64,000 nucleotides of DNA from Gammaproteobacteria bacterium (lineage in GTDB: Bacteria; Pseudomonadota; Gammaproteobacteria; Enterobacterales; Alteromonadaceae). The stretch lies in NCBI GenBank assembly GCA_018826295.1, contig JAHJZX010000055.1, positions 186,001-250,000 of the forward strand. Direction: 5' to 3'. Made by a program: the position numbers and the translations under genes. Each line of letters opens with the position of its first letter. Positions within the stretch are counted from its first letter, which is position 1. Under the pieces are notes generated by a model. That model worked only from the letters and a program-made list of their open reading frames with translations, did not search any database and had not been told where the DNA came from. Positions 1 to 10,799 of the stretch are shown here, in pieces.

Positions 1-2201
1 ACCGGTGTTTCAATACCTGCATGCCGGATCAGCCGGGTGGCTTCTTCACCGCCCATTACCGGCATTTGCATATCCATAAAAATCAGGTCAAAGTCTTCCG
101 CCAGTGCACATTCAACCGCTTTTTTACCATTGTCGACCAGTACGCAGCCAGCCTGGGCTTTTTGCAGCATGAGCTGCAACAGCAGCTGGTTATCGGGGTT
201 ATCTTCTGCCACCAGTATTTTAAGTTGCTTTTCCGTTACCATATCCGGTTGCACTGCATCTGTCATATTGTGGCGATAATAGGCTGTTACCAGCTCTGGC
301 TGGCGCGCGCTGCAGTCAAACACTAACTCAAAGCAGCTGCCGATACCTTTGACACTTTCAACCTGAATATCACCACCCATCTGTTGCATCAGTTTCTTTG
401 AGATCACCAGCCCCAATCCTGTACCACCAAAATGCCGGGTTACCGTTGAATCGGCCTGCACAAACGGCTGGAAGATACGGCTTAGCTCATCCGCTGACAT
501 ACCAACGCCGGAATCTTTGACTTTGATCGACAACTGCTGCGACAGGACGTCGTATGCTACCACTATGACAATCTTGCCTTTTTTAGTAAATTTAACCGAG
601 TTGCTGGTCAGGTTTAGCAACACCTGGCGAAACCGTAAGGGATCATTAAATATTTGTTCCGGTAACGGGAAATGCAAATCAAGCACGCATTGTAGCCCCT
701 TGGCTTCAGCCTGGGTGCGGGTAAGCAGATACACGTCATCGAGCAATGCCAGCCAGTTAAAGTCCTCGTAGTTGAGCTCCAGCTTTTCTGCTTCTATTTT
801 TGACAAATCGAGAATATCGTTAATCAGCCCAAGCAAATGATCGCCGCTTTTTAATACCCGTTGCAGGTAATTTTGTAATTTACCGGCATCAGTTTCATAT
901 TGTGCTTGCTCGGAAAAACCAATAATAGCGGTAAGTGGCGTGCGGATCTCATGGCTCATATTGGCCAGAAACACACTTTTCAACCGGTTAGCCTGCTCAG
1001 CGGCTTCGCGCGCCAGTATCAGCTCCTGGTTGGCAGCAGCTAAGTCATCATTGGCACGGGCCAAATCCTGAGTACGGCGTAAAACTTTGTCTTCCAGTTG
1101 CTGCTTATATGCCCGCTCGCGCTCGCGATATACCCGCAGCTGGCGCACCATGACATTAAAAGCGGCAAACATGTCGCCTAATTCATCCTGCTTTTTAACT
1201 TCAAGCAACGTCGACAGATCGCCTCTGCCCACTGCGGTTTTAGCAGCCGTAAGTTGTTTAATCGGCGCAAAAATATTACGGATCAACAACCAGTACACCA
1301 GCATTGGTAATGTTAAGCACACCAGCACAGTCAATAACGCCAGCACTAAAGACACCAACCGTTGCTGGCCAAACAGCTCAGTTGGATCAAGCCCAAACAG
1401 CAGTTGATACTGACCAGGTAAACTCTTGCCCAGCAGCAGTCTGCGCTGGCCGAGCAGTACTACCGGTGAAAATTCATTGGCATCTATGGTTTGCTGAATT
1501 GCACGAAAATTAGTTGGGGCAAAGGCGCTGCCAATCAGAGCTTTGTTGTCGGCATAGGTTACCGTTGCCGCTTTATTTATCAATAAAGTAACGCTAGCCG
1601 GCGTATGCCGGTAGCTAGCTATCTGACTGAGTTCATCGGGGCTAACCACCAGCACCAAATATCCCCATAACCGCCGGGCTTCGGTGACCGAACTGGCATA
1701 CAGCTTTTGAGCAAAAAACAACTGTAACTGGCTGGTATCATTGTCTTGTGCCAAAAAGTAGCCACTGTCTTCCACCTGGGCCTGTAATGACGAGAAATAT
1801 TCGTTACGAAAGCGGTTCGGCACACTGGACAATTGCGCCCGCTCAGGTAGCTGTAAAGCATAATCGCCGGTAAGGTGAATAAGCTTAACGGAAACAACAT
1901 GGCTGCTATTGCGCATAAACTGACGTAACTGCTGCTTAAGCTTTATTAACGCCGTATCACTTTGTTGTTGTGTAAACTCAGCCAGCAAAGGGTTTTGCGC
2001 CAGTATCGCCAATTGTGTTTGTTTTTCTTGTAAAAACCCGCTTAGTTGCAGTTGCTGCTGTGCCAGCACGCGCTCGGCCTGATACAGCGCCTGCTGTTGC
2101 AAATACTGTTTACTAAATTGATACGCCAAATAACCAAAGGCCACAACAGGTATAACCAGCAGTGGAAATATATAGGCGACCAGCGTCTCGCGTAACTTCA
2201 T
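1..2201 (-). CDS. Hybrid sensor histidine kinase, C-terminus cut by window edge
   Basis: Membrane histidine kinase that would autophosphorylate and pass phosphate to its own receiver domain. Translating the minus strand from ATG at 2201 gives at least 733 residues: TM1 about 7-27, an extracytoplasmic sensor region about 30-280, TM2 about 284-307, a HAMP region, a coiled coil about 355-405, the H-box (NMSHEIRTPL, phospho-His 417), an N-box (LLNLTSNSVKFT), a G-box (GGTGLGLVISKKL), then a receiver domain whose phospho-acceptor context (FMDMQMPVMGG) lies near position 70. The receiver is incomplete because the gene runs off the window, so additional domains such as Hpt cannot be excluded. The ligand is unknown. 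No partner response regulator is visible in the window. Confidence 0.9.
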   Translation of the reverse strand, partial: MKLRETLVAYIFPLLVIPVVAFGYLAYQFSKQYLQQQALYQAERVLAQQQLQLSGFLQEKQTQLAILAQNPLLAEFTQQQSDTALIKLKQQLRQFMRNSSHVVSVKLIHLTGDYALQLPERAQLSSVPNRFRNEYFSSLQAQVEDSGYFLAQDNDTSQLQLFFAQKLYASSVTEARRLWGYLVLVVSPDELSQIASYRHTPASVTLLINKAATVTYADNKALIGSAFAPTNFRAIQQTIDANEFSPVVLLGQRRLLLGKSLPGQYQLLFGLDPTELFGQQRLVSLVLALLTVLVCLTLPMLVYWLLIRNIFAPIKQLTAAKTAVGRGDLSTLLEVKKQDELGDMFAAFNVMVRQLRVYRERERAYKQQLEDKVLRRTQDLARANDDLAAANQELILAREAAEQANRLKSVFLANMSHEIRTPLTAIIGFSEQAQYETDAGKLQNYLQRVLKSGDHLLGLINDILDLSKIEAEKLELNYEDFNWLALLDDVYLLTRTQAEAKGLQCVLDLHFPLPEQIFNDPLRFRQVLLNLTSNSVKFTKKGKIVIVVAYDVLSQQLSIKVKDSGVGMSADELSRIFQPFVQADSTVTRHFGGTGLGLVISKKLMQQMGGDIQVESVKGIGSCFELVFDCSARQPELVTAYYRHNMTDAVQPDMVTEKQLKILVAEDNPDNQLLLQLMLQKAQAGCVLVDNGKKAVECALAEDFDLIFMDMQMPVMGGEEATRLIRHAGIETP

Positions 2202-2218
2202 CCTTGTCCTGCACACTT

Positions 2219-2240
2219 GCAGGGGCTGGCCCTGCGTGTT
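2219..2240. other. GC-rich hairpin in kinase leader
   Basis: GCAGGG (2219-2224) pairs with CCCTGC (2230-2235) around a 5-base loop, and is followed on the plus strand by GTGTTTTT. It sits between the permease stop and the kinase start. On the minus strand, the direction of both genes, no T-tract follows, so a terminator role for the permease is doubtful; it may only be a leader hairpin. Confidence 0.3.
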
Positions 2241-2298
2241 TTTGTAGTGCTACAGCATAACCAGCAGCGCAACGCTTTACAACAGAGTAGGTACTAAG

Positions 2299-3588
2299 TT
2301 ATGCCCAGATAAATTTTGCTAAAAATACCAGTGCCAGTATCCAGACACTTAGCGTAGTCCGAGACAACTTGCCGGTAAGCAAACACAAAACTGCGTAACT
2401 AATAAAGCCCATACCAATACCGTCTGAAATTGAAAACGTCAGCGGCATCATAATAAGCACAACCGACACTGGTACGGCCTGGAGCACGTCATCCCACTGT
2501 ACGTGTTGTAAACTACTCAGCATCAAGGTCGCCACATACAAGAGCGCCCCTGCTGTGGCATAGGCAGGCACCATGGCCGCTAAAGGCGAAAACCACAACG
2601 CAGCCAGAAACAGTAAGCCGGTGATCACAGCGGTTAAACCTGTACGTCCACCAGCTGCTACACCACTGGTACTTTCAACATAGCTGGTTGTGGTTGACGT
2701 ACCGAGCATAGCGCCGGCAATAGTGGCGCTGCTGTCTGCAATTAACGCCTTGCTTAAATCCGGCAGCCGGCCGTCTTGTTGCATTAAACCGGCTTTATGG
2801 CTCACCGCAACCAAGGTGCCGGAGGTGTCAAACAAGTCCAGGAACAGCAAGCTCAATATTACCGGCAACATACTTAATTGCAGTGCTGCAGCAAAATCCA
2901 GCTGCATAAAGGTAGGCATTAATGACGGTGGCATAGCTACTACGGCGCTAAACTGCGTGTCGCCCAGCCACCAGGCCGCAGCAGTCACCAGCACAATGCT
3001 TATTAGCACCGCAGCGTGCCAGCCTCGATGAGCCAGCGCAAAAATAATAAAAAACCCCAGCAGTGCCAGCACTACCTGCGGGCTGTGCAAGTCGCCCAAA
3101 GTTACCAGCGTAGCCGGACTGGCCACAATAATATTGGCTGTTTTCAGGGCAATAAGCGCCAAAAACATACCAATACCGGCAGCGATGCCCATTTTTAATG
3201 GTAAGGGGATGCTATTTATAATCCATTCCCGCACTTTAAACAGGCTAAGCAATAAAAACAAACAGCCGGAAAAAAACACACAAGCCAGTGCAGTTTGCCA
3301 ACTATGGCCCTGCTCCAGCACGATAACATAGGTAAAAAAGGCATTTAGTCCCATTCCAGGTGCCAGAGCCACAGGCAAATTAGCCAGCAGCCCCATCAGC
3401 AAGCAGCCCAGTGCCGCCGCCAGACAGGTTGCAACAAATACTGCCCCCTGATCCATACCGGTTTGAGCCAGCATAGCCGGGTTAACAAACAGCACATACG
3501 ACATAGCCATAAAGGTTGTGCACCCCGCCACCACTTCTCGCTTAAAGCAGGTGCCTCTGGCTTGCAGAGTAAAAAGTCGTTGCAACAA
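2299..3588 (-). CDS. NCS2/AzgA-type purine (adenine/hypoxanthine/guanine) permease
   Basis: Inner-membrane nucleobase:cation symporter of the AzgA branch (family of E. coli AdeP and GhxP). The 429-residue product is about the family length, is hydrophobic throughout, and carries the N-terminal FVNPAML stretch and the APGMGLNAFF signature; the ESTSGVAAGGRTGLTA segment near residue 305 is also typical. It starts with TTG at 3588, supported by an AGGAG seven bases upstream. The exact purine cannot be assigned from sequence alone. It is transcribed alone, after the terminator that closes the nqr operon. Confidence 0.85.
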   Translation of the reverse strand: MLQRLFTLQARGTCFKREVVAGCTTFMAMSYVLFVNPAMLAQTGMDQGAVFVATCLAAALGCLLMGLLANLPVALAPGMGLNAFFTYVIVLEQGHSWQTALACVFFSGCLFLLLSLFKVREWIINSIPLPLKMGIAAGIGMFLALIALKTANIIVASPATLVTLGDLHSPQVVLALLGFFIIFALAHRGWHAAVLISIVLVTAAAWWLGDTQFSAVVAMPPSLMPTFMQLDFAAALQLSMLPVILSLLFLDLFDTSGTLVAVSHKAGLMQQDGRLPDLSKALIADSSATIAGAMLGTSTTTSYVESTSGVAAGGRTGLTAVITGLLFLAALWFSPLAAMVPAYATAGALLYVATLMLSSLQHVQWDDVLQAVPVSVVLIMMPLTFSISDGIGMGFISYAVLCLLTGKLSRTTLSVWILALVFLAKFIWA

Positions 3589-3600
3589 AACAATACTCCT

Positions 3601-3633
3601 GAAAAAGTAAAAGCTGGCGCACAGCCAGCTTTT
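3601..3633 (-). terminator. Intrinsic terminator closing the nqr-apbE-nqrM operon
   Basis: A perfect 10-bp inverted repeat AAAAGCTGGC / GCCAGCTTTT (3609-3618, 3624-3633) with a 5-base loop. On the minus strand it is followed by a T-rich run, the expected form for terminating transcripts that pass nqrM. Confidence 0.8.
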
Positions 3634-3667
3634 AGTTCACGTAATAGGTATAGCGCGGCAGCACCAA

Positions 3668-3880
3668 TCAGATAATTTTATTTTGCTGCCAAAATTTTTC
3701 TTTTTCTAAGCGCTTTTGCCGTTTTTCGCAAGGTTTATCACAGTCACAGGCTTTTTCTATGCCTATTTCACCTAAACCACCACAACTACCAGCAATGGTT
3801 TTACGCTGCACTAAATAGCCCACCGCCATCGCTAAGATCACCAGCAAAAACAAAGCAAAGGTTAATAAAAACAGGGTCAT
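3668..3880 (-). CDS. nqrM: (Na+)-NQR maturation protein NqrM
   Basis: Small (70 aa) membrane-anchored Cys-rich protein required for assembly of Na+-NQR, apparently for delivering iron to the NqrD/NqrE cluster (known for the Vibrio homologue, DUF539). One TM segment fills residues 2-24, followed by a cytoplasmic tail with Cys residues in SCGGLGE and ACDCDKPCEKR and a basic C-terminus. It is the last gene of the operon, 18 bases after apbE, and is followed by a strong terminator. Confidence 0.9.
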   Translation of the reverse strand: MTLFLLTFALFLLVILAMAVGYLVQRKTIAGSCGGLGEIGIEKACDCDKPCEKRQKRLEKEKFWQQNKII

Positions 3881-3898
3881 ACGGGCTCCGTTACTCGG

Positions 3899-4915
3899 CT
3901 AAAAAGGTTTAAAGGCGTCTGATGCCAGCTCGGTAAAACCATCGTCAGTTTTTACCACTATCAAAGCGGCAATATTATAGCGGTTTGCAAAGCTTAAAGC
4001 TTCATCTGCTGTCATCACATTTAACGCCGTGGCATAGCCATCTGCCGTCATACATGAAGGGTGCAGTACGGTAACAGATACAGTACGGTGCTGGATCGGC
4101 TTGCCGGTGCGCGGATCAAGTAAATGCGAATAGCGCACACCCTCCTGTTCAAAATAATTACGGTAATCTCCTGAGGTGGCGACCCCCATATCTCCGGTTT
4201 GTAACACCCGCTGCACCGCACGCTCTGTTGTTACCGGCTTTTCAATGGCGATTTTCCATGGCTTTGCCGTAGCTTTTTCGCCTTTAATCCGCATTTCACC
4301 GCCAATCTCTACCAGATAGTTAACGATGCCGTGCTGTTCCAGAATGCCAGCGACCTGATCTACGCCATAACCTTTGGCAATAGTGGATAAGTCGACAGCC
4401 AAAGCAGCCACTGACTTAGACAGTTGGTTAGCTGCCAGAGTTAATTTGTCGTAGCCCACCACTGCCCGGGTATTAGCAATATCGGTATCCGACGGTGCAC
4501 GCTCTATCCGGCCACGGGCGCCAAAGCCCCACAATTCGGTAAGCGGGCCCACTGTAACATCAAGCACGCCTTCGGTTTGTTGCGCCAGCCGCAGGGCTTC
4601 TGCCATTACTAGCCGTGTTTGCTCTGACAAGGCAAAAGGAGTTGTTGCACTATGCCGGTTAAAACGCATTAACTCAGACTCAGGCCGATAGGTCGACATC
4701 AGGTCATTAATCAGCTCCAGCTCCTGGTCTATCGCCTGCTGCAGCGCGGTTTGGTCAACAACGCTATCGCTGTAATACTTCACGACATAATAAGTGCCCA
4801 TGGTATTGCCATTCAGCTGCATTTGCTGCTGCACAGGTTGCGCCGGGCTACAGGACACAACAACGGCCAGCACAACAATGGCCAACCAGGTTTTAACTAA
4901 GGAAATGCTGTACAT
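3899..4915 (-). CDS. apbE: FAD:protein FMN transferase (lipoprotein)
   Basis: Attaches FMN through a phosphoester bond to the Thr of SGAT motifs in NqrB and NqrC. The start at 4915 (MYSISLVKTW) gives a normal lipoprotein signal with lipobox VVVSC, so it is anchored at the outer face of a membrane in the periplasm, where flavinylation occurs. A TTG nine codons upstream (4942) is possible but puts extra residues before the signal. ApbE family motifs such as GNTMGTYY, DLSTIAKGYGVD and the late HLLDPRTGKP are present. About 338 aa, typical length. It lies 62 bases after nqrF. Confidence 0.9.
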   Translation of the reverse strand: MYSISLVKTWLAIVVLAVVVSCSPAQPVQQQMQLNGNTMGTYYVVKYYSDSVVDQTALQQAIDQELELINDLMSTYRPESELMRFNRHSATTPFALSEQTRLVMAEALRLAQQTEGVLDVTVGPLTELWGFGARGRIERAPSDTDIANTRAVVGYDKLTLAANQLSKSVAALAVDLSTIAKGYGVDQVAGILEQHGIVNYLVEIGGEMRIKGEKATAKPWKIAIEKPVTTERAVQRVLQTGDMGVATSGDYRNYFEQEGVRYSHLLDPRTGKPIQHRTVSVTVLHPSCMTADGYATALNVMTADEALSFANRYNIAALIVVKTDDGFTELASDAFKPF

Positions 4916-4930
4916 AACGGGTCCAGATAG

Positions 4931-4962
4931 CAGAAGGGGCAACCTTACGGACGCCCCTGCTG
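4931..4962 (-). other. Stem-loop between nqrF and apbE
   Basis: AGGGGC (4935-4940) pairs with GCCCCT (4953-4958), with partial extension of the stem on both sides. No T-run follows, so it looks like an intercistronic hairpin (RNA stabiliser or processing site) rather than a terminator. It lies just before the apbE start. Confidence 0.35.
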
Positions 4963-4977
4963 ATGTTACGGTGTGTG

Positions 4978-6210
4978 TTAGCCGCCGAAGTCGTCTAACA
5001 GGATATTGTCATCTTCTACGCCTAAATCTTTCAGCATATTGATTACAGCTTTGTTCATCATCGGTGGACCACACATATAAAATTCGCAGTCTTCCGGTGC
5101 TTTATGGTTTTTCAGGTAGTTTTCATAAATAACGTTATGAATAAAACCGGTATAACCTGCCCAGTTATCTTCTGGTTGTGGGTCTGACAGCGCAACATGC
5201 CATTCAAAGTTATCGTTTTCTGCTGCCAGCATGTCGAAATCTTCTACGTAGAACATTTCGCGCTTAGAGCGGGCACCATACCAGAAGGTAATTTTACGTT
5301 TTGATTTTAACCGGCGCAGCTGGTCAAAAATGTGTGAACGCATTGGTGCCATACCGGCACCACCGCCGATAAATACCATTTCAGCTTCGGTCTCTTTCGC
5401 GAAGAACTCACCGAACGGACCAGAGATAGTGACTTTATCGCCTTCTTTCAGGCTCCAGATAAAGGATGACATCTTACCGCAAGGCAGGCTCAGATTATTT
5501 GGTGGCGGCGTGGCAATGCGCACGTTCAACATAATAATGCCTTCTTCTTCCGGATAGTTTGCCATGGAGTAAGCGCGGATAGTTTCCTCGTCCACTTTTG
5601 ACTCCAGACTAAAGAAGTTAAAGCGTTCCCAGTCACCACGGAACTGTGCCGGAATATCAAATTCCTTGTACTTCACGTGGTGAGCTGGGGCTTCAATCTG
5701 AATATAACCACCGGCACGGAACGGCACTGACTCGCCATCCGGGATCTGCAGTTTCAGTTCTTTAATAAAGGTCGCTTTGTTATCGTTAGAAATAACAGTA
5801 CAGTCCCATTTTTTGATGCCGAAGATTTCTTCTTCAACTTCAATATCCATGTCTGACTTTACGTTTACCTGACAAGATAAGCGGCAACCCTGACGCGCTT
5901 CACCTTTGGTGATATGGCCCAGCTCTGTTGGCAATATTTCGCCACCACCGGCATGTACATGTACCCGGCACTGACCACAAGAACCACCGCCACCACAAGC
6001 AGACGATAAGAAAATACCGTTGTCTGCCAAAGCACCCAGCAATTTACCGCCTGCTTTGGTTTTTATCGCTTTGTTTGGGTCACCATTAATGCTGATAGTA
6101 ATGTCACCCGACGCTACCAGCTGAGATTTTGCTACCAGGATAATGGCTACCAGAGCCAATACCACTAAGGTAAACATCGCAACGCCAAGAATAATATCTA
6201 GATTTTCCAT
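4978..6210 (-). CDS. nqrF: Na+-NQR subunit F (NADH dehydrogenase, FAD and 2Fe-2S)
   Basis: Electron entry subunit: oxidises NADH through FAD and passes electrons to a 2Fe-2S cluster. The 410-residue product has one N-terminal TM helix (about 6-27), a ferredoxin domain with cluster ligands Cys72, Cys78, Cys81 and Cys113 ([10 protein letters not shown] motif), then an FAD-binding domain with the RAYSMANYP motif and an NAD-binding domain starting at [13 protein letters not shown]. It ends in the characteristic LLDDFGG. Length and motif order match the Vibrio protein. Confidence 0.97.
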   Translation of the reverse strand: MENLDIILGVAMFTLVVLALVAIILVAKSQLVASGDITISINGDPNKAIKTKAGGKLLGALADNGIFLSSACGGGGSCGQCRVHVHAGGGEILPTELGHITKGEARQGCRLSCQVNVKSDMDIEVEEEIFGIKKWDCTVISNDNKATFIKELKLQIPDGESVPFRAGGYIQIEAPAHHVKYKEFDIPAQFRGDWERFNFFSLESKVDEETIRAYSMANYPEEEGIIMLNVRIATPPPNNLSLPCGKMSSFIWSLKEGDKVTISGPFGEFFAKETEAEMVFIGGGAGMAPMRSHIFDQLRRLKSKRKITFWYGARSKREMFYVEDFDMLAAENDNFEWHVALSDPQPEDNWAGYTGFIHNVIYENYLKNHKAPEDCEFYMCGPPMMNKAVINMLKDLGVEDDNILLDDFGG

Positions 6211-6228
6211 CTTGTGTTCCCTTACCCC

Positions 6229-6837
6229 TTACAGTGATACACCTGAGAATGACATAAAGCCAAAGCCCATCAACCCCACCATTAAGAAGGTAATACCCAG
6301 ACCACGTAAACCATGTGGAATGTCTGCATATTTTAACTTCTCACGAATACCTGCCAGCAAGGTTATAGCTAACATCCAGCCAATACCGCTACCCAGACCA
6401 AATACCACGCTCTCGCCAAAGTTGTAATCACGTTCAACCATAAAGCATACCGCACCAAAGATGGCACAGTTAACGGTAATCAGTGGCAGGAAAATACCAA
6501 GCGCGTTGTACAGTGCCGGAAAAAACTTATCTAAAATCATCTCCAGAATTTGTACCAGCGCCGCGATAACGCCAATGTAAGTCAGAAAACCCAGAAAGCT
6601 TAAATCAGCTTCCGGAAACCCAGCCCAGGCCAGGGCACCAGGGGCCAACAGGTTTTGGTAAACCAGGTTGTTTAACGGTACAGAAATACCCAGTACCACA
6701 ACAACAGCTACCCCCAGGCCAAACGCCGTAGTGATTTTTTTCGATACGGCAATAAAGGTACACATACCGAGGAAGAAAGACAGTGCCAGGTTTTCAATAA
6801 ATACCGCACGCACAAATAAGCTAATGTAATGTTCCAT
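6229..6837 (-). CDS. nqrE: Na+-NQR subunit E
   Basis: Six-helix membrane subunit forming, with NqrD, the Na+ pathway and holding an intramembrane iron centre. The 202-residue sequence has the two Cys positions expected for that centre (LGMCTFIAV near 25 and [10 protein letters not shown] near 120). The start context [12 protein letters not shown] is the family N-terminus. It sits 10 bases after nqrD. Confidence 0.96.
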   Translation of the reverse strand: MEHYISLFVRAVFIENLALSFFLGMCTFIAVSKKITTAFGLGVAVVVVLGISVPLNNLVYQNLLAPGALAWAGFPEADLSFLGFLTYIGVIAALVQILEMILDKFFPALYNALGIFLPLITVNCAIFGAVCFMVERDYNFGESVVFGLGSGIGWMLAITLLAGIREKLKYADIPHGLRGLGITFLMVGLMGFGFMSFSGVSL

Positions 6838-6847
6838 TTATTGCTCC

Positions 6848-7477
6848 TTATGCCTTCTCAACTTGTTCAGTACGGAAGGTGCGCAGTAACCAGATAAGAC
6901 CTGCAATGATGATAAAGGCGCTAGGTGGCATTAACAGTAAACCCATCGGCTGATACCAACCACCATCTTTAACCAAAGACAGCACTTCAACACCAAACAC
7001 TGTGCCTGAACCGCCCAATTCGCGGATAAAAGCCACGGTCATCAGTACTACGCTGTAACCTAAACCATTACCGATACCATCAAGAAAGCTGATACCCGGC
7101 TTACTTTTCATGGCAAAGGCTTCGGCACGGCCCATTACAATACAGTTGGTGATAATCAAACCAACAAATACCGACAGCTCTTTTGCCACATCATAAGCAA
7201 AGGCTTTCAGTAACTGGTCAACCACAATTACCAGAGACGCTATGATGGTCATCTGCACGATAATCCGTACACTGGAAGGGATCTGATTACGGATTAACGA
7301 GATAAAGAAGTTAGAAAAAGCAGTAACCAGGGTAAGTGCAATGCACATTACCAGCGCTTTATCCATCTTAGTAGTTACGGCCAGTGCAGAACAGATACCC
7401 AGTACCTGCAATGCAATAGGGTTGTTGGCGAAAACCGGCCCAAACAGTACGGTTTTAATTTCTTTTGCATTAGCCAT
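6848..7477 (-). CDS. nqrD: Na+-NQR subunit D
   Basis: Membrane subunit homologous to NqrE with inverted topology. 209 residues, about six TM helices, Cys residues in [11 protein letters not shown] and [14 protein letters not shown] at the positions of the intramembrane iron ligands. Its start overlaps the 3' end of nqrC by 8 bases, suggesting translational coupling. Confidence 0.96.
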   Translation of the reverse strand: MANAKEIKTVLFGPVFANNPIALQVLGICSALAVTTKMDKALVMCIALTLVTAFSNFFISLIRNQIPSSVRIIVQMTIIASLVIVVDQLLKAFAYDVAKELSVFVGLIITNCIVMGRAEAFAMKSKPGISFLDGIGNGLGYSVVLMTVAFIRELGGSGTVFGVEVLSLVKDGGWYQPMGLLLMPPSAFIIIAGLIWLLRTFRTEQVEKA

Positions 7478-8255
7478 TGTTTAATGCTCCGTCACGAACT
7501 TTAGCCAGGAACGGGGCAAAGCCCTTAGCACCTGCCCAGAAATCGAAAGTGTATTGCACGCCATTACTGGTTAAGGTCGCTCCAGATAGGCCATCTACTT
7601 CAAAAGCAGAGTCGGCACTGGCATTGCCTGGTTTAACCACTTTAATAGCTGGCTGACCAGAAGCATCCAGAAGCTTTTTGCCGGCAAATTGCTTAACCCA
7701 TTGTGGGTTTTGCACTTCACCACCTAAGCCTGCGGTTTCACCCTGCTCGTAATAGTTCAGGCCTAAAATAGTCGTACCATCAGGCCCCAAAGCTAAAAAC
7801 GCATGCATCGTCGACCATAAACCATAGCCATGCACCGGCAACACTATTGACGTTAGCTCGCCAGATGACACACCTTTTTCATACGCCAGATAAACCGGCG
7901 CTATATTAGCACGGGTTTTGATCGAGGCTAAATCGTCTTCGCCAGATAAGCGTACGCTTTCTTTAGGATCTTTCATAAACTTACGATAATCGTAGTTAGC
8001 AGGTTTCTGTACAAACTCACCTGTATCCAGATCGACAAAACGTTCTTCAACATGTTCGCTGTACAGTTGCGCGATATTATCGCCAGTCAGCAAGCCTGTT
8101 ACAGCCAAGACGTTCTTTTGCGAATCGAGCAGTTTATTGGCAGTTTGCTGCGGGCGTAACTGCACCGCAGCAGTAGATACCACCACTGCACAAACTAAAC
8201 ATAAAGAGATGACTACGATCAGCGTTTTGCTGATGCTATCGTTATTACTAGACAT
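7470..8255 (-). CDS. nqrC: Na+-NQR subunit C (covalent FMN)
   Basis: Periplasmic flavoprotein subunit that accepts electrons inside the complex. The start chosen is ATG 8255 ([10 protein letters not shown]), which begins inside the nqrB stop region (8-base overlap) and gives the family N-terminus; the longer reading from 8315 adds 20 non-family residues. One TM helix (about 10-30), then a periplasmic FMN domain with the flavinylation motif SGAT at 224-227, so FMN is expected on Thr227. 261 aa, normal length. Confidence 0.96.
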   Translation of the reverse strand: MSSNNDSISKTLIVVISLCLVCAVVVSTAAVQLRPQQTANKLLDSQKNVLAVTGLLTGDNIAQLYSEHVEERFVDLDTGEFVQKPANYDYRKFMKDPKESVRLSGEDDLASIKTRANIAPVYLAYEKGVSSGELTSIVLPVHGYGLWSTMHAFLALGPDGTTILGLNYYEQGETAGLGGEVQNPQWVKQFAGKKLLDASGQPAIKVVKPGNASADSAFEVDGLSGATLTSNGVQYTFDFWAGAKGFAPFLAKVRDGALNNG

Positions 8256-9459
8256 TGCGTGCCAGCCTCCGCTTAATGTTGGCCTGAGCCACGAAGAAAT
8301 CGAACAATGGCGCAAACAGGTTGGCGAATAATATGGCTAACATCATACCCTCTGGATATGCCGGGTTAGCTACACGGATCATCACCACCATAAAGCCAAT
8401 TAAAATACCGTAGGCCCATTTACCTTTATCAGTAAACGAAGCTGATACCGGATCGGTTGCCATAAAAAACATACCAATGGCAAAACCGCCCAGCACCAGG
8501 TGCCAGTGCCATGGCATAGCAAACATAGCGTTCGACTCTGAACCAATAGCATTGAACAGGTAAGCTGTCAGCACCATACCTACCATCACACCTGCGACAA
8601 TGCGCCAGGATGCAATACGGAAATATATCAGTGCCAGGCCGCCAACTAATAAGGCCACTACTGAGGTTTCACCCACCGAGCCCGGAATAAAACCGTAGAA
8701 TGCGTCTAACCACTGTTGTGAACTGGCAGCCCAGCTGTAATCCAGCTCGCCTGAAGCAGCTTTACTCAACCAGGTAGCACCTGAATAACCATCAGCCACA
8801 GTCCATACTGCATCACCGGAGATTTGCGCCGGGTAGGCAAAGAATAAAAACGCACGACCTGCCAGAGCAGGATTGAGGAAGTTACGGCCGGTTCCACCAA
8901 ATACTTCTTTGGCAATAACCACACCAAAGGTGATCCCCAATGCAACCTGCCAAAGTGGAATACTGGCCGGTAATATCAAGGCAAACAGAATAGAGCTGAC
9001 GAAGAAACCTTCGTTGACTTCATGCTTACGTACAGAGGCAAATAAAACTTCCCAGAAACCACCTACAACAAAGGTCACCGCATAAATAGGCAGGAACCAC
9101 ACGGCGCCGTACCACATTTTGCTACCCCAGCCGGAGTTTGCGCTTAGTTCACCGCCCAAGGCCTGGTAAATAGCTACCTGCCAGGTATCCGGTGTACCGA
9201 AACCGGCCTGCAGCGCGATAACCGCCTGATGACCAATATTGTACATACCAAAGAACAACGCCGGGAATAATGCCAGCCAAACAAAGATCATGATGCGCTT
9301 TAAATCGATACTGTCGCGAACGTGAGTACCGTTTTTTGTCACCAGACCTGGGGTATACAACACCGTAGCAACAGCTTCATACAGCGCGTACCACTTTTCA
9401 TATTTGCCGCCCTTTTCAAACTGCGGCTCAATGCGCTCTAAAAAATGCTTTAAACTCAT
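8248..9459 (-). CDS. nqrB: Na+-NQR subunit B (covalent FMN, riboflavin)
   Basis: Large membrane subunit that carries covalent FMN and takes part in Na+ translocation. 403 residues with about ten hydrophobic segments; the flavinylation motif SGAT is at 226-229 (Thr229). The N-terminus ([18 protein letters not shown]) and the [17 protein letters not shown] segment are conserved family features. It follows nqrA by 2 bases and overlaps nqrC. Confidence 0.97.
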   Translation of the reverse strand: MSLKHFLERIEPQFEKGGKYEKWYALYEAVATVLYTPGLVTKNGTHVRDSIDLKRIMIFVWLALFPALFFGMYNIGHQAVIALQAGFGTPDTWQVAIYQALGGELSANSGWGSKMWYGAVWFLPIYAVTFVVGGFWEVLFASVRKHEVNEGFFVSSILFALILPASIPLWQVALGITFGVVIAKEVFGGTGRNFLNPALAGRAFLFFAYPAQISGDAVWTVADGYSGATWLSKAASGELDYSWAASSQQWLDAFYGFIPGSVGETSVVALLVGGLALIYFRIASWRIVAGVMVGMVLTAYLFNAIGSESNAMFAMPWHWHLVLGGFAIGMFFMATDPVSASFTDKGKWAYGILIGFMVVMIRVANPAYPEGMMLAILFANLFAPLFDFFVAQANIKRRLARNV

Positions 9460-9461
9460 TA

Positions 9462-10799
9462 TTAGCCTTCCTTCTGAATGGTCGTCAGGCAGTTACGTAA
9501 AATGGTGCCATAGTCGTATTTACCCGGACAAACAAAGGTACATAGCGCCAGATCTTCTTCATCTAATTCCAAAGCGCCCAGTGTAATAGCACTGTCGGTA
9601 TCACCTGAAATAATGTCACGCAACAGTAGCGTTGGAAGTATGTCCAGTGGCATAACACGTTCGTAGTTGCCAATTGGCACCATAGCGCGTGAAGAACCAT
9701 TGGTAGTGGTAGTCATATTGAACAGACGCTTAGGGCTCAGATGCGATAAATAAGCCCGGGTAACGGAGAATTTAGTTGCGCCCGGCGCAATCCAGCCTAA
9801 AAACTCTTTTTCATCACCCTCGGCCAATACCGAAACCTGTGTATGATAACGACCAACATAGCCGTGTACGCCGTGTGCCGTTGAACCTGACAGTACCGAA
9901 CCGGAAATAATACGGTTTTTGCCGTCGGCCAGTTCACCTGCTGTCAGCTCGCTAACTGAAGCGCCCAATACGGTTTTAATCAGACGTGGATTATTTACTG
10001 CAGGACCAGCCAGTGACACAACGCGCTCACTATGAAGCTCACCGGTGGTAAATAGCTTACCAATGGCAATTACGTCCTGATAACCCAGATGCCAGACCAC
10101 TTTTTTTGCACTAACTGGGTCTAACAAATGAATATGGGTGCCGACTAAACCTGCCGGATGCGGGCCGGCAAACTCTGCCACTTCGGCTTGGCTGATTGCA
10201 GGTACTGAAGTACCGGCTTTTTTGCTCAGGTACAACTTACCGTCGGTCAATTTTGCCAACACAGTTAAACCTTGAGTGAAGGCTTCACTGTCAGCTGCAA
10301 GCACTACTGTCGGATCTGCTGCCAATGGATTGGTATCCATCGCATTGACAAAAATGGCCCGTGGTACGCTGTCAATTGCCGGCGTCTGGCTGAATGGCCG
10401 GGTGCGCAGCGCAACCCATAAGCCTGAATCAACCAGATTTTGCACCACTTGCTCACGGCTGATGCCTGCAAGCTCGTTGGCCGGGTATTTGGCAAATTGC
10501 ACAGCATCATCACCTGATGCAGCAATCACCACAGATTGTAAAACCCGTTTTGCACCGCGGTTGATTTCTTTTACAGTACCAGCAACAGGTGCAGTAAATT
10601 TAACGCCAGGGTTTTTCTTGTCTTCGAAAAGCACCTGACCTTTTTTTACTGTATCGCCAACTTCGACTGCCATGGTCGGGCGCATACCATTAAACTCTTC
10701 GCCTAAGACGGCGACAGTGCTGATGGTATTGCCCGTACTGATCTCTTGTTTAGGACTGCCCGCGAGGGGAATGTCCAAGCCTTTTTTGAGTTTTATCAT
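9462..10799 (-). CDS. nqrA: Na+-NQR subunit A
   Basis: Cytoplasmic subunit of Na+-NQR, first gene of the operon. The start is placed at ATG 10799 ([14 protein letters not shown]), which aligns with the known family N-terminus; a GTG four codons upstream (10811) is in frame but lacks support. The 445-residue protein shows the lipoyl-like N-terminal fold region ([19 protein letters not shown]) and the C-terminal half with [12 protein letters not shown]. NqrA binds quinone in the Vibrio enzyme. A plausible promoter lies about 130 bases upstream. Confidence 0.95.
   Translation of the reverse strand: MIKLKKGLDIPLAGSPKQEISTGNTISTVAVLGEEFNGMRPTMAVEVGDTVKKGQVLFEDKKNPGVKFTAPVAGTVKEINRGAKRVLQSVVIAASGDDAVQFAKYPANELAGISREQVVQNLVDSGLWVALRTRPFSQTPAIDSVPRAIFVNAMDTNPLAADPTVVLAADSEAFTQGLTVLAKLTDGKLYLSKKAGTSVPAISQAEVAEFAGPHPAGLVGTHIHLLDPVSAKKVVWHLGYQDVIAIGKLFTTGELHSERVVSLAGPAVNNPRLIKTVLGASVSELTAGELADGKNRIISGSVLSGSTAHGVHGYVGRYHTQVSVLAEGDEKEFLGWIAPGATKFSVTRAYLSHLSPKRLFNMTTTTNGSSRAMVPIGNYERVMPLDILPTLLLRDIISGDTDSAITLGALELDEEDLALCTFVCPGKYDYGTILRNCLTTIQKEG

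Noticed and set aside
2219..2240. Terminator of the purine permease
   Set aside because: The T-run follows the hairpin on the plus strand, opposite to the direction of transcription.
4916..4942. Longer start for apbE at TTG 4942
   Set aside because: It would add nine residues before a normal lipoprotein signal and run through the intergenic hairpin.
7470..8315. Longer NqrC starting at 8315
   Set aside because: The extra 20 residues are translated from nqrB in another frame and do not match the family; ATG 8255 does.
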